From Papilionanthe hookeriana x Papilionanthe teres (taxonomy: Eukaryota > Streptophyta > Magnoliopsida > Asparagales > Orchidaceae): a DNA stretch of 64,000 nucleotides. The stretch covers positions 97,164,805-97,228,804 of the forward strand of contig CM040428.1 of the NCBI GenBank assembly GCA_022702705.1. Reading direction: 5' to 3'. Position 1 is the stretch's first letter, and every line of letters begins with the position of its first letter. Made by a program: the position numbers and the translations under genes. A model generated the notes under the pieces. That model was not told where the DNA came from. It was given only the letters and a program-made list of their open reading frames with translations, and did not search any database. Below, one piece after another: positions 1 through 12,158 of the stretch.

Positions 1-1349
1 TGTGAAAGATTAGGCTAAAAAAATGTTGGGTTTAGTTTAGGAGTGTGGCATGAGTGATTTGGAGAAGGTTTGGTGTCATTTGGAATTGAAATAGGTTTAA
101 TTTGGGCCTTTTTGGTAATGGGGCCAAAAATGAATCAAATTGGGCTAACTTTGGCTATCTTGGGTTAATGTTGGTTCATGGTTTGATTTTATGTAAAATT
201 AATGTTGAGAAATGTTTAGGGGAGTGTTATAAAGAGTTTTCAACTTTGGTTGGGCTTTGATTTTGGGATATGGGCCTATTTGCGTTAGGTTTGGGTTTAG
301 GCCAATTTAGGGGATTTAGGCTTCAAATTGAAATTGGATCCAAATTCTAATTAATTTGGGCTTGTATTTGGTCTATATTGATATTGGGGATATGGAATTG
401 AAGTTTAGAATTGAATTGGACCAAAATTGAGGTCAATTAGGGTGGTTTGGTTTGACATTGGGCTCACTTTAGGTTTAAAATGGATCAAATTGAGGGTTTT
501 GGTAAAAGTGGATTAAATTGACAAAATTGGCTTATAGTGTAGTTGAACAAAATGAAATTGGGAATATTTGGGATTTCCTAGAATTTTTTGGGAATTTTTG
601 GAATTTATGGAATTTTTGGCTAAGAAGTGCATTTTGGGTATTTGGAGGGTATTGGGGGGTATTTTTGGAAATTTTGGTATATTTGGCTATGGATGATCAA
701 TTTGAGTGGGGGTAAATGTTTAGGATTGATTTTGAGAAATTTTGGGTAATTTAGGTGATTTTGCAAATTTTGGGTAGGTTAAGTGGGTGTAGGGCCCCGG
801 GGGTCAAAAATTGAAATTTTGGAAAAATGAAGATTGATCAAATTTGAGTAGAATGGAATCACTTTGGTTGAGCCATGAAGTCATATCAAGCCCATAAGAG
901 CCATGAGAGGACTCATTTGAGGCATTCACTGCGTTGTTCCTAACCCTCTTAGCCAAGGGCCTAGGGGTTAAGGTCCATCCATATGAATTACCTACATGAG
1001 TCGTGAAGTCAAGCTAGTATGAATGGTTTTAGGATTTGGAATGTGTGTGAAAGTATAATGTGTGCGTGTCAACCCTCACTAGACTGTGCCACCTGTGGTA
1101 GTCCTAAGGCTAAGGAGTCCTATAGGGAACTCATCCTTTAAACCTCCACATTCGATCTTAACCCTCCAAGTGAATTAGTGGGTTTACTAATCGTGCATGT
1201 GGGTTTCGTAGGAGTTAAGAGGTGTTTAAATTTCTAAATGGTGGGTGCCATCTCTAATCCTCTAGGATAGTCAAAGGAAAAGCCTAAGGCTAGATCCTAA
1301 GTACTAAGGAGAGAGAAGAGAAAAGACCTCATCAAAAATGAGGTCAACA
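1..1349 (-). repeat. 3' LTR of element C, inner (U3) part only
   Basis: Matches 17429-18822 almost base for base and ends with the family's LTR tip, ...aggtcaaca. The plus strand is very rich in G and T, with runs such as tttgggtttagg. A 28-bp tandem duplication present in the 5' LTR (about 18305-18375) is absent here, which separates the two copies. The rest of this LTR and the left target-site copy lie outside the window. Confidence 0.92.
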
Positions 1350-3306
1350 AATGAACCCTCAATAGGTGTGGTGTGCTAACCAAGCACACCGCGCGTATTG
1401 GCGTTGACCGAAGAGATCAACAAAACCAACACAGACGTCTAAGTGACACACTTAGAACATAGTAGAAACAAATTTCTGCTGGGGAGCATCGAGTATATCT
1501 CCAAGATTGGAGATCCCTGAACTCTCGCTGAGGAATAGAAAAGGAGGTGAATTCGAGATCATAAGATCTGGGAAAATTTGATTTAGATTTCATTTCACTT
1601 TCTGTTTTAAGTTTTAATGTGTGAGTTTAGGTTTCGATTTGTTCTGTGTTTCAATTTTGATTGAGGTTTAATTTAAAATCAATTCAAGGAAATCCGGATT
1701 TGAAATGAGAATTGGAACCTAGGCTCCAACCTCGGGACCGCGAAGAGAACTCGGAATTTAGGTACCACCTCGGAGTGAGAATCGCAGTTTCAGTATCGAT
1801 TGAAAAGGATGAGAATCAAAATTTACGTACTGATCTCGAAATGAGAACTGGAATTTGGTACCAGTCTCGAAAGGGAAAATTGAAATTTAGTATCAATCTC
1901 GAAAAGAGAGTCAAAATTTGGTACCGACCTCGAAAGGAGAGAACTGGAATTTGGTACCAATCTCGAAGGTTTAAAGAGAAATGGAAATCGGTTCCAATCC
2001 CGAAGATTTAATGAGAAATGGAAACTGGTTCCAATCTCGAAGATTTAATGAGAAATGGAAACTGGTTCCAATCTCGAAGATTTAATGAGAAATGGAAACT
2101 TGTTCTAATCTTGAAGATTTAATGAGAAATAGAAACTGGATCCAATCTCGAAGATTTAATGAGAATTGGAAACTGGTTCCAATCTCAAAGATTTAATGAG
2201 AAATGGAAACTGGTTCCAATCTCGAAGATTTAATGAGAATTGGAAACTAGATCCAATCTCGAAGATTTAATGAGAAATGGAAACTGGTTCCAATCTCGAG
2301 GATTTAATGAGAAATGGAAACTGGTTCCAATCTCGAAGATTTAATGAGAAATGGAAACTCGTTCCAATCTCGAGGATTTAATGAGAAATGGAAAATGGTT
2401 CCAATCTCGAGGATTTAATGAGAAATGGAAACTGGTTCCAATCTCGAAAATTTAATGAGAAATGGAAATTGGTTCCAATCTCGAGGATTTAATGAGAAAT
2501 GGAAAATGGTTCCAATCTCGAAGATTTATCTATATGAAGAGGGACCCAATCCCATGCCATCGGAACCAAATCGAACAAAGTTCGTGGCTCCGTGTCAATA
2601 GAACTAGTCGATCCTCTAACACGCAGAGAAAGATTTAAAAAGAACTGATAAGTGTACCAAGTTGAAAAGACTCGACTCGGTGACAAGTCGAGAAAAAGAT
2701 TTGAATTTCAGAAGAGATTCAAATAGATTTTGTTTTGAAGAATAATTGAAGGATTCAGACCGAAGGATTCAGATCGAAGGATTCGGAATGAGATTTAAAT
2801 TCATTTCGTTCATTTTGGTGATTCAATTTCAAAAATATTTGGAGTTCGTATTAGTTTAGAATTTATTTCGACATTTAGATTTTTAAAGAGTTCTTGTTTA
2901 TTTTCATTTTCTCTTTGTTCTTTGCTCGAAGTTCTTTTAATCAGAACCAACCACCTTTTCGACCGTTCCCTGCGAAAAACAAGGAAAGGATCAGGGGCTG
3001 TACTAAGAACAAGAACAGTAGAAAAATAATTTGTTTATTAATGAAGAGCTTTTATTCGTTTATTTTAAATTTAAATAGGAGTAGGAAAAGATCAAGAGAG
3101 ATCAAGAGTGAGACTCGATTTGAAAGGAAGGATAAAAATTTTATTATCAGGATTTCACATGTTTTCTTTTTTTTAACATTTTTTTAAACGATTTTCTTTA
3201 TCATCCACTTTTTTTTATATTTTTTTTTATATTTTTTGGTTCGGACCCAGTCATAAGTAATTACTGTGCCCGTGCTTCTAGGAATGAGGATTCATCCTTC
3301 GAAACA
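1350..3306 (-). other. 3' UTR of element C
   Basis: Non-coding stretch between the integrase stop and the 3' LTR. Next to the LTR there is a perfect 8-bp stem hairpin (1370-1377 with 1383-1390, loop of 5). The same area follows LTR D at 60221, where the hairpin is degraded. The middle holds the 37-bp minisatellite. The part at 2530-3306 has only AT-rich, low-complexity sequence. The short plus-strand ORFs here show no resemblance to any protein I recognise. Confidence 0.8.
1700..2527 (-). repeat. 37-bp minisatellite in the 3' UTR of C
   Basis: Unit reads gaagatttaatgagaaatgg followed by aaactggttccaatctc, 37 bp. About fifteen near-identical copies run from ~1960 to 2527, and more diverged copies lead in from ~1700. 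Tandem repeats at this place are typical of Tat/Ogre elements, whose 3' UTR is known to be hypervariable and a source of satellites. Element D carries an unrelated 81-bp array at the same position. Confidence 0.92.
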
Positions 3307-4560
3307 TCAGGTTGTGTAATACTTCTTGAGATATCGTCCATTAATTGAAAGCATAGGTCGTTCTCCACGGCAATTTACAAGCTGGTAGGAACCTCTTGAG
3401 TAGACTGTCTCGACCACGAATGGCCCTTCCCATGTTGGTTCAAATTTACCACCTATCTTACGATGTGCAATAATAGGTCTTCTGAGAACTAAAACCAAGT
3501 AACCGACTTTGAATGTCCTTGGACAGACCAATTTATCATGGGCCTGGATCATCTTGGCTCGATACGGTTCCAAATTCTCGTCGTGCCGAAAGTCTTTTCC
3601 TTCCGAGCTTTCCAATTCCTCTAGTCGTAGTCTGGCATTTTCTTCTGTAGTGATTTTGTTTGCAACTGCAATTCTGAGAGACAGAAGCTGAACCTCTAAG
3701 TGTAGAACGGCCTCGGACCCGTACACTAAGGCGTAAGGCATAGACTGGGTAGGAGTTCTGAAAGTCGTCCTGTGGGCCCATAAGGCTTCTAACAACTTCT
3801 CATACCAATTTCTTTTGTTGTCGTCCAAAGTTTTCTTTAGAATTTGGACGAGAGTTTTATTAAAAGCCTCGGCCGAGCCGTTCGCTCTTGGGTAGTAGAT
3901 TGTTGAATAGCGCCAATCAATCCCGTGTCTTCTGACAAAATTGTTGATCTTTGTAATCTTGAACGCATACCCATTATCTGAAATGATTCTGCAAGGTACT
4001 CCGAAACGATAGACGACTTGATTCTTGAAGAATTGTAGCACGTGATGTGCTTTCACTTCTCTGAGTGGTAATGCTTCTGCCCACTTAGAAAAGTAATATG
4101 TAGCTGCAAGAATGAAGCGATGTCCTCTTGAAGAAGGCGGCTCTATCGGACCCACAATATCTGTGCCCCAACACTCAAATGGCCACGATGCGATTGTCGG
4201 ATGTAAGCACATTTGGAGGTTGATGTAGAACCACTCCATGCACTGGGCACTGGTGACAACTTTTGGTAATCTTCATGCAATCGGTCATCATCGAGGGCCA
4301 GTAGTTCCCTAGTCTTTTAATCTTCATTTTTAGTTTCAGACCCGACTGATGAGCGCCACAAAGTCCTGAGTGTACTTCTTTAATAATTTCACGAGCCTCG
4401 GACCCGCTCAGGCATCTTAGCCACATCTGATAAAAAGACCTTCTGTATAATGTACTGTTTATTAATGTGTAAGACATAGTTCTTTTCTTGATTTGATGGG
4501 CTAACGACTTATCGTCCGGTAATTTTCCTGTTTGCAAGTAGTTTATTAGTGGTTGTCGCC
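3307..4560 (-). pseudogene. Integrase of element C (frameshifted)
   Basis: Inserts element cDNA into the genome. The N-terminal zinc module is visible around 4240-4380 as H..H..C..C (HSGLCGAHQSG, then CHQC). The catalytic core follows with D in GTDIVGP, D in IISDNG and E in GSAEAFNKT, giving the DDE triad. The C-terminal part ends NRYLKKYYTT at the stop 3307. The zinc module and core lie in different frames: the first ORF (4795-4175) and the second (4239-3307) overlap, so there is a frameshift between about 4175 and 4239. This is otherwise the best-preserved domain of C. Downstream lies the 3' UTR; upstream the second RNase H is in the same frame as the zinc module. Confidence 0.92.
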
Positions 4561-4639
4561 AATCTTCTGTATTTTCTTTCACTGCTGCAATTGTTTCTTC
4601 TGCTTTTTCTGATTTGTGTATTGTATCCATGTCGAGTTG

Positions 4640-5140
4640 TGAGAGAACCTGCCGTCCCTGAACTGACATTTCAACTGACTCATCCTGTAAGCAGGCAAAT
4701 TCTTTTGCAAGGCGGGCTAACGCATCTGCAAGAGTATTTTCTCTCCTGAGAATCTTGTAGATCGTTACATTCAGAATTTGCTCCAACATTTTCATGGCGT
4801 ACTGAAAGTACTGCTCGAGTCTTGGCTTTAGAATTTTGTACTATCCGGCGATCTGTTGAATGATGAACTGAGAATCTCCGTAGATGTTGATATCTATTAT
4901 CCCCATCTGAATGGTTAATTCCAATCTGATTATGAGGGCTTTGTATTTTGCCTCGTTGTTTGTACACGGTTCTGTTAAGTGGTAGGAGTACCTTAACATT
5001 CCCCGCTCCGGCGTTATAAAGATCGGCCCGATTCCCGCTTCACGGCACTATCGTTTGTGATTCTTTATCTTTCTCGTGCCGAGGATGCTCCATCAAAGTA
5101 CAGTTCCCAATGTCGATCATCGTGGTCTTCTAGGCTCATT
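4640..5140 (-). pseudogene. Second (archaeal-type) RNase H of element C
   Basis: Tat-lineage elements carry an extra RNase H domain after the usual RT-RNase H, and here it is plain. All four acidic catalytic positions can be read on the minus strand: D in WELYFDGASS, E in TNNEAKYKAL, D in YGDSQFIIQQ and D in ENTLADALARLA. The reading is broken by a frameshift soon after the first motif (about 5040-5070) and by a TAG just after QQIAG. It joins the integrase zinc region downstream without a separate start, as expected inside a polyprotein. A degraded version of the same domain appears in element D at 63560-64000. Confidence 0.88.
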
Positions 5141-5145
5141 ATCTG

Positions 5146-6450
5146 CTAGTCTGCCAAGTCGTTGTTGAGAGGCGATTCTGCCGGTAAAGGGTGTGCTGCG
5201 AGGAAGTCTGCTAGGACTTGCCCCTTTACGGCACAAAGAGGAATGAAAGTTTTATCGAATTGTAATAATATCATTGACCACCTGGCAAGTCTGCCGGAAA
5301 GCGTCGGTTGGGTCATCAAATATTGCAATGGATTAAAATTCGAAATAAGGTTGACCTTATGGGAAAGCATGTTGTGCCTGAGCTTCTGTGCGGCGAAGAT
5401 CAGGGCCAAACAGTGCTTCTCAATAGGAGGATACTTTACTTCCGTCAGAATTAGACGACAGCTTAAGTAATAGAGAGCATTTTCTTTTCCCTCATCATTG
5501 ACCTGGGCTAGCAAAGCTCCGAGGGAGTCATTTAAAGCTGCGGTATAAAGTATCAATGGTCTACCTGAGACTGGGGCTGCTAAGACAGGAAGTGTCACTA
5601 ATTATTGTTTGATGTCATCAAAGGCATGTTGACATTTGGATTCCCAAGTAAACTTGGCATCCTTCTTAACCAAAGTAGAAAAAGGCTGACACCTTCCTGA
5701 CAAATTTGAGATAAAGCATCAAAGATATGCCAATTTTCCTTCAAAAGACCGCAGTTGTTTCAAGGTTTTAGGAGGTGGCATTTCTAAGATGGCTTTAATC
5801 TTCTCCGAATCAATTTTAATTCCATGATGTCGGATGACAAATTCTAAGAATTTCCCAGAGGTGACGCCGAAGGTGCATTTCAAGGGATTCATCTTAAGGT
5901 TATATTGTCTTAATCGCTCGAAAACAATTCTCAAATCATACAAGTGATCCTCTTTTAGTTTGCTTTTGATGACCACATCATCTATGTAGCACTCGACTTG
6001 GTTGTGAATGAGATCATCAAAATCCTCATCATTACTCTTTGATAAGTTGCTCCTGCTTTCTTTAATCCAAATGACATCACTGTGTAGCAGTATACCACGA
6101 TCGGCGTTCTGAAGGCTGTAAGCTTTTCATCTTCTACTGCCATCTTTATTTGGTTGTATCCCGAAGATCCATCCATGAAAGAAAAGATTTCATGTGTTGA
6201 AGCAATGTCAATCGTCAATTCTAGAATTGGTATAGGGAATTCGTCCTTTGGACATGCTTTATTTAAATCTCTGAAATCCACGCAGATTCTGATCTAACCA
6301 TTCTTCTTTCTGACTGGTACCACATTGGCTAACCAAGTTGGATATTGTTCTTCATGGACAAATTTAGCGTCTATTAGCTTCTTAACTTCAACTTAAAACT
6401 TGTTGTTCAATCTCTAGACGCATTCTTCTTAGAGCTTGTCTAACCTGAAC
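5146..6450 (-). pseudogene. Reverse transcriptase-RNase H of element C (broken)
   Basis: Copies element RNA into DNA. Visible blocks on the minus strand are CVDFRDLNKACPKDEFPIP (~6240-6290), FMDGSSGYNQIKMA with the first catalytic Asp (~6150), MSFGLKKAGATYQR, and CYIDDVVIKSK with the DD pair (~5965-6000). The CYIDD box and the preceding block are in different frames, so a frameshift lies around 6000-6060. The connection and RNase H follow (5598-5146), with a Tyr-Thr-Ala where DASD-type sequence is usual, so the first RNase H aspartate appears lost, and with YPPIEKHCLALIFAAQKLRHN. It is inactive as it stands. Confidence 0.9.
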
Positions 6451-7315
6451 AAGAAATGGGATCCACTCCTAATTTGTGAACCGCGACTTCCGGAGCTAAT
6501 CCCGGCATTTCATCATAACTCCAAGCAAAACAGATTCTTAAATTCCATCAATAGCTTGATTATGTTTTCGGAGACTTCTTTATTGAGTAAGGAGCTAACA
6601 AAGGTCGGCCTAGGCTCTTCGCTAGTACCTAAGTTAACTTCCATTAACTCGTTTATTGTAGATTTAATTTCTTCTTTGAATTCTGGCTGAGCATCTACGA
6701 TTTGCAGATCTTCAAGATCTTTTGAGACTTCCAAGCAGTCTTCATTAGGCTCGCAAGTGACAACCAAGCAAAATCCCGTATCGTCACTGTACCCTATCGT
6801 GCCGAATCCGAGACCATGTTTTCAATCGAGGCCGACTGGCATTATTCCATAATTTTTCAAAATGTTGTGATTGACCTTTTGTCCATCGTCGAGGTAAGAC
6901 TCCACGTTGAATTAAATTTTGAACACAGGGAGAGTACCACTCAAAAGGCAGTTCCATTAATTCGGAAGAGGTAACATCTTCAAATTGTACATCATTTTCG
7001 CATTGGAAGAAGAAGCACCACGATAGAACTTGATTGGCTTAGCACCACCATCATGCACTTCCTTGACCACCATACCCTCGATCTTATTAGAATGGATCGA
7101 GGTCAGGGTCATAGTATGTACATAATGGTTAATCTTTTTGTACATTGATTTGTATTCTTCATTCCTTTCATCTTCGAGAGAGATCTTGAACTGGGGTTTT
7201 TTTTATTTACTGTTGTTGCCTCTTTCTTGCTTTCCTCTTCTTCAAAACTGGTCTCCCAATCAACGTTGATGATTGGTTTCTTCTGTCCAACTGTTCCAAC
7301 GTCTCTTCCATGACC
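6451..7315 (-). pseudogene. Protease-RT linker of element C
   Basis: Degenerate polyprotein segment between the protease and RT. The readable piece is 6767-6513, an acidic stretch of about 84 residues preceding the RT, as in other Tat elements, where this linker has no assigned activity. Several stops and frame changes occur between 6770 and 7300. I see no separate gene here. Confidence 0.65.
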
Positions 7316-8385
7316 TCATCCCCAGCCTCGACCTCGGGTACTAGTTCTGGAGAAACCTTCACCATCTCGTCGTAAGGGAGTGGTGAGTAACTGTTGGACT
7401 AGAATTTCAGGCTCTTCATCATCTTGCACTTCTTTTGCTTCATTTGGTATTGCATTTTTGGAAAAGATTGTTTTCTTCGGAGGCGCGTAGTAGGTTGCAT
7501 CTTCATGAACTCCGATCTCGTGTACGGAGAATGGTTGCAAGTCACCTTTAATACACTGTTCTCTTCCATCGTAATACTTTATGCACTGGTGCAGAGACGA
7601 AGGTACCATCCTGTTTTCATGAATCCATGGCCGACCCGGTAGAGCGTTGAACGATGTCTCGTAATCAATTATGTGGAATTTTGTGGTCGTCTTTGCTAAA
7701 TCACCGGTCTTCATCGCAATGTTATCGATCCGAGAGCTCTTTCTCCTTTCTGATTGAACCCTCTTAATAACATCTTATCCGCTTCGAGGTCGCGAGCATC
7801 AATTTCCAAATATGCTAACGTTCGAAGGCTCATTATGTTTATTGATGCTCCTAGATCAACCAACACTCTGGAGAGCGTAAACTTTCCGATAGTGACTGAA
7901 ATGTACAATGGTCGATTGTGATCAGCCATTCCGAGTAATAAATCATTGTCCATGAAGGTAACACCTCGCTGTTCTTTTAACGAGCAAACCTCATCGAAGG
8001 AATTACCGGCCATTTGAGCTAAACAAATCTCTGGATCAAGTAGAGGCTTGATCAGAGCTTCTCTCATCTCCTTTGACAGATCGAGTGTCGTATATGCTTA
8101 GTTCGTCGGTAGCTTCCTAAGATGGGCTAACACATTATAGTCAACTTTATTACCATATTCCTCGGTTTCTTCCCGAATGGACAGTTCCTCTGCTGGGGTT
8201 GGCTCCTCCTGAGCAACCACCTGCTTTTCTTTATCCTTTGGACCCATTCTCGGAGGTAGAAATTTTCCACTTCTTAAATTTACTTCAGTTATTTCTTCTG
8301 AATTTGGTGTTGAATCTACCGGTGTATCCTCCTGAAATGGAATGTCTGGCTCTTCTGGCGTTGCTTCGGAATCTGATAACTCCAA
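7316..8385 (-). pseudogene. Aspartic protease region of element C
   Basis: Cleaves the Gag-Pol polyprotein. The active-site motif VLVDLGASINIMS is intact near 7840-7870 (DLGAS, the plant gypsy form of D-S/T-G). The protease is read through 8067-7711, then the frame changes to 7714-7316, which holds the C-terminal part LPGRPWIHENRMVPSS typical of Tat proteases. Upstream, 8385-8098 is an acidic Pro/Glu-rich linker to gag in the same frame as the protease, separated by one stop near 8098. Confidence 0.88.
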
Positions 8386-8513
8386 TTCTATTGCAATTGG
8401 AGCTCCTTGAAATTTACAAATAGACTCGTTGCTTGTTGAGCTCTCGTAGCCTCCTTTGTGAGCATCTTCTTCGTCATGGTCATCGAGGTTTAGTATGATT
8501 TGAGAATCGTTAT

Positions 8514-11500
8514 TTATATCGGAAACGAGATCTGGATTAGGTTGGTTTTGTTAGTTACGTAATCGTTAGAAACAGTCAAAATGTAGCCAACACCAAAACT
8601 CTTATCATTATAAGATCCCACCGGGGCGAGCAAATAATCATACAGAGTTAGAGGTTCGAGGGATTTCTCCCCTGAATCGAAAACAACCATCCTAGGATAA
8701 GCAGCCCCTAGTCTATTCTTTGGAGCCTCGATTTTCTTCCCTTCTACGATTTTATCTTCCTTATGGGGCGGTTCTTCAATTGCAAGTGATAGTGCCGGCT
8801 TGACAGGTTTCAAACTTCGAGTTGAAGCAAGCACCGAAGCGTTTTGGATGTGATCAAAGATTTTCTTTGAAAACTTTGTCCAGACGGTACTCCATCCATC
8901 CTAGGTTGTGTAAGGGTCTATCGGAACAATGGGATCCATTGAAATAACGTTGACGGAACCTCCCTTTTGGGGTTCCTTCATGTATTCCTTCGGGATCATT
9001 ATGTTCCCATTCCGGAGATTGTTGTCAAGCCAACTCTTGAAAGTGATGCAATCCTCTATCTTATGCCCGAGCATCTAGTGGTAAGGGCAATAGTTTGGAT
9101 GATCTTTCTTATTGACTTCTTCCGGCCTTTTGGGGTCTGGTAGCTAAAAATCTGGTGTCTTCATTAAACTGCGGAATATTTTCGCTACTGCTTCAGTTTT
9201 GAATGGATATTCCTTGTTCAGAAAATCTTTCGGTGGTACGTCGTGGACGATGCGGTTGTTCATAATGCCGAGGCGACCGATAGCTCCGGTCGAGGTTGTT
9301 AATAACCCCGCCGAGGTTGTTGGTAAGTACGCTGCGGTGGTTGATAGATAGGTTGTGGCCGCTCTGGCTATATCTGCACTGGCTGCTTGCCCTTATCTAC
9401 TGTTGTGACGATTCCGGACTTCTTTTTGAGTGCTTTTACGGGCTTCTGTTTATCAGTCTTGTCCACAAAACTTAGCTGTTTTGCTTCCTCTTGTAAGCTC
9501 TCGGCCTTGCTAAGCAGCTTCTCGAAAGTCTTGATTGTAAAACCTTTAAGGAGAAGTGCTATCGGGCCATGGATACTTTTAAGCAAGATGCTGACTGCAT
9601 GTTGTTCCTGAAGCTGTGGTTCACACTTCATGCTTAAGTTCCTTCATCGAAGTACGTAATCCACTAAAGTCTCGTTCGGTTTCTGGTGTTCCACCACTAG
9701 ATCACTGATGGTGATGTGGTGACGAGCCCCGGCAAACCACTTAACGAAAATGTTTTCTAACTCTGCAAAGGTCTTAACTGAACCATTTGGCAATTCTGCT
9801 TACCAGTCGATGCAATCCCTGACAAACTACTGATGAACTGACGAACTGACGAAAGAGTAAAGCATCACTACCACCGGCATTGCAGCAACTAGCACAAAAA
9901 TATGCGACATGCTGCCGGGGGTTTCCCGTTCCATCAAAAGTCTTAAACAGAGGTGGTACGAAGCCATTCGGGTATTGGACTGCATCGAACTCTTCGGGGT
10001 AAGGTCTACCCGTCTGAATAGATGCTCCACTCTTAGATTGTGCTAGGGCTTCTGGTACCTAATGGTCTACCATGTTTTTGATGTCCTTTTCGGAATCATG
10101 CTCTGTGCAGAATCCTTCTTTGGTGGCTCGTCTCCGTTGACAAATGTGATCTCTTTTCCTCCATCTGCAATGTGGATGATCTCTGGGGGTGTTTCTTTCT
10201 GAGGTTGCACCTGACTCTGGAGAGTGGCTAAGGCAGCAGCCATCTCTTCCATCCTCTTCGCCATCTGGTAAATTGTGTCATCTCTTTCCCGAAGCTGTGC
10301 TCTCATCACTTTCGGTTCATCTCTTTCCGTAGCTGCCGGAGCACCTTGCGAAGCTGACGATGCTCGTGTCTCAACCATGTTGATCTTGGCATACTCCTCA
10401 TCCATGAACTCTGATGAGTCAACTTCATTTTCCAACTTTTCTCCTCTTTCTTTTGCCAACCGGCGGATATCCGTCCTTAGCTTTCTTATAGCATCCTCGA
10501 GGGGTCTCTTCCAGACGGTCTCGCGGTTGTCGTGTGATGGTTGTTAAACTTCTTTTTCGGGAGTTTCTTTTATTGCAGTAGCACTTCCTTCTGATTCAGG
10601 CTCTTTGACGAGACTTTTCTTCTCAGGGCGTTGTGTTGGTCTCGGCTCGGTAATAATAGTTCGCCACACCATCCTTCTTGCAGCAGAAGGCCTAGGACCG
10701 AAAGGTCTGTCAGCTATATGCTGGTAGGTGGTGTCCTCCATAAAATGATGGCTTGATACAACAACAGGTGAACTAGCTCTCATTTTCTTCCTTGGCTTCT
10801 CCACGACTTTGACAGGCTCTACTCGCGGTCCAAGGTGAGATCTAGCTGGCACTCGTCCCATTCTTCTTAGGATTTCTGACACAGGGAATCTTTCTTTCTT
10901 TGCCAATTTTTCTATCACAGCTTGTAGCCGAGAAAATGGCGCAGTCTTAACCCTTTTTCTTTTGCAGTTACTATAGTATGCTGCTCGGGGTAGTGTAGCG
11001 GCAATCCTTCGGACATCTTCTTCATCTGATGCAGCAGAGAGGGGGTGAAACCTACTCCCTTCTAACAGAGGTATATACTAAGGCGGTTCTTCTCTTTCCT
11101 CGGGAATTTCTTCTAGAAAAGCAACTTCAGCAGCTTTAGCTTTCTCGATCTTGGCAATCTTTCGGCTTCTATTTCTCCTTTGAGTTCGAGTTAGGGGTGC
11201 AACTCTTGAACTGGACCCAATCTCAAAAATAGATGGTATTGTAGCAAAATTTGTACCCTCCATGGTGACAGGCTCATCACAGACTTGGATTTCCTTCCCC
11301 TTTAGTTTAGCAGAAGCTGGGGTAGGTGCAGAGATGACTAGACCGGTGTGGGGTAGAGACAACGAGTCCTCCTACGAACAGCAGTACTTCTTTCAGCTGG
11401 AACCCTTTGCAGGGGAGGGAATTCTTGAGCTGACTTCAAGTTGAACTCAAGTACGGGCTCTTCAGTTTCTAGCACTTTGTCCATTAGTGTGAAGAGAGTG

Positions 11501-11634
11501 ACGTCAGCGAACTTGATATCTGTATTGTCGAATCCTTGTCCAAAATGGATGATCCCATTGTCAGGCAACTCATCCTTATAGACGGCGAAGTCAATTCCAT
11601 TGGTGAAGGAGAAAATTAACTTTGGCGCAGTCAT
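8514..11634 (-). pseudogene. ORF1 plus Gag of element C (degenerate)
   Basis: Structural region of the element. The first ORF starts at ATG 11634. After a frameshift near 11340-11362 the reading continues in one frame from 11362 to 10067, interrupted by stops at about 11078 and 10542-10544. This upstream part (basic, Pro/Arg-rich) corresponds to the extra leader ORF of Tat/Ogre elements, whose role is unknown. Gag blocks follow: QYPNGFVPPLFKTFDGTGNP (about 9940-10000), SMKCEPQLQEQHAVSILLKS (~9570-9640) and a C..H...GH....C knuckle (~9040-9080) with a stop inside it. 8834-8514 is the gag C-terminus. A short heptad-like stretch (RERDDTIYQMAKRMEEMAAA, ~10220-10290) may form a coiled coil. Confidence 0.82.
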
Positions 11635-12140
11635 TTTCTGCAGGGTAGATTCTGGGTATTAGTCCCGAATTATGCTTCCTTTTGTCGCAAAACTTAGGAC
11701 GAAAAAGAAAGAGTCCGAACACATTTTTGTTTATGTAATTATGATTTTAAAAGAATTTATTTATTAAAAGAGTCATTTATTAGAGGATTTGTTTATTAGG
11801 AACGAAATGTTCAAAAGGTATAGAAAAGGTAAAGGATCCGATTCAGAATTGGAAAGGAAGAGAAAGTCTCGTAAGACTTCTTAATCCGAAGGACCACTCC
11901 TAAGCTAACACCTATTGGGGGTCCACCCCACCTCAGAAGGTAAAAGGATTTCAGAACCTATCTATTTAGGGGTGTCTAAACAGTGGCTCCTAAATCCGAG
12001 AGAAGTTGACTATACCCGTTCAAGATAGAAATGAACGTAGTACGCCGACAGAAGAATGATAGTTTTGGTCCACTAGGGATATGGACTCACTATCGATTTA
12101 TGAAACCAAAACAATCTAATCAAAATGGAGAGGGGAACTT
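11635..12140 (-). other. 5' leader of element C
   Basis: Untranslated leader between the primer site and the first ATG of ORF1. No ORF or repeat of note. It should contain packaging signals, but none can be recognised from sequence. Confidence 0.6.
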
Positions 12141-12158
12141 TCCCCAACGGAGTCGCCA
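12141..12158 (-). other. Primer binding site of element C (tRNA-Arg type)
   Basis: The minus strand reads TGGCGACTCCGTTGGGGA, five bases after the LTR end ...gctgaca. This matches the tRNA-Arg primer site reported for Ogre/Tat elements apart from one transition. Confidence 0.88.

Noticed and set aside
285..305. Interstitial telomere repeat
   Set aside because: Phrases such as gggtttagg are degenerate and unordered, part of the LTR and repeated in every LTR copy. There is no run of exact tttaggg units.
518..715. Small ORFs in the U3 of Tat LTRs (also 17971-18180)
   Set aside because: Low-complexity W/F/G-rich translations of GT-rich DNA, not conserved in length between the copies.
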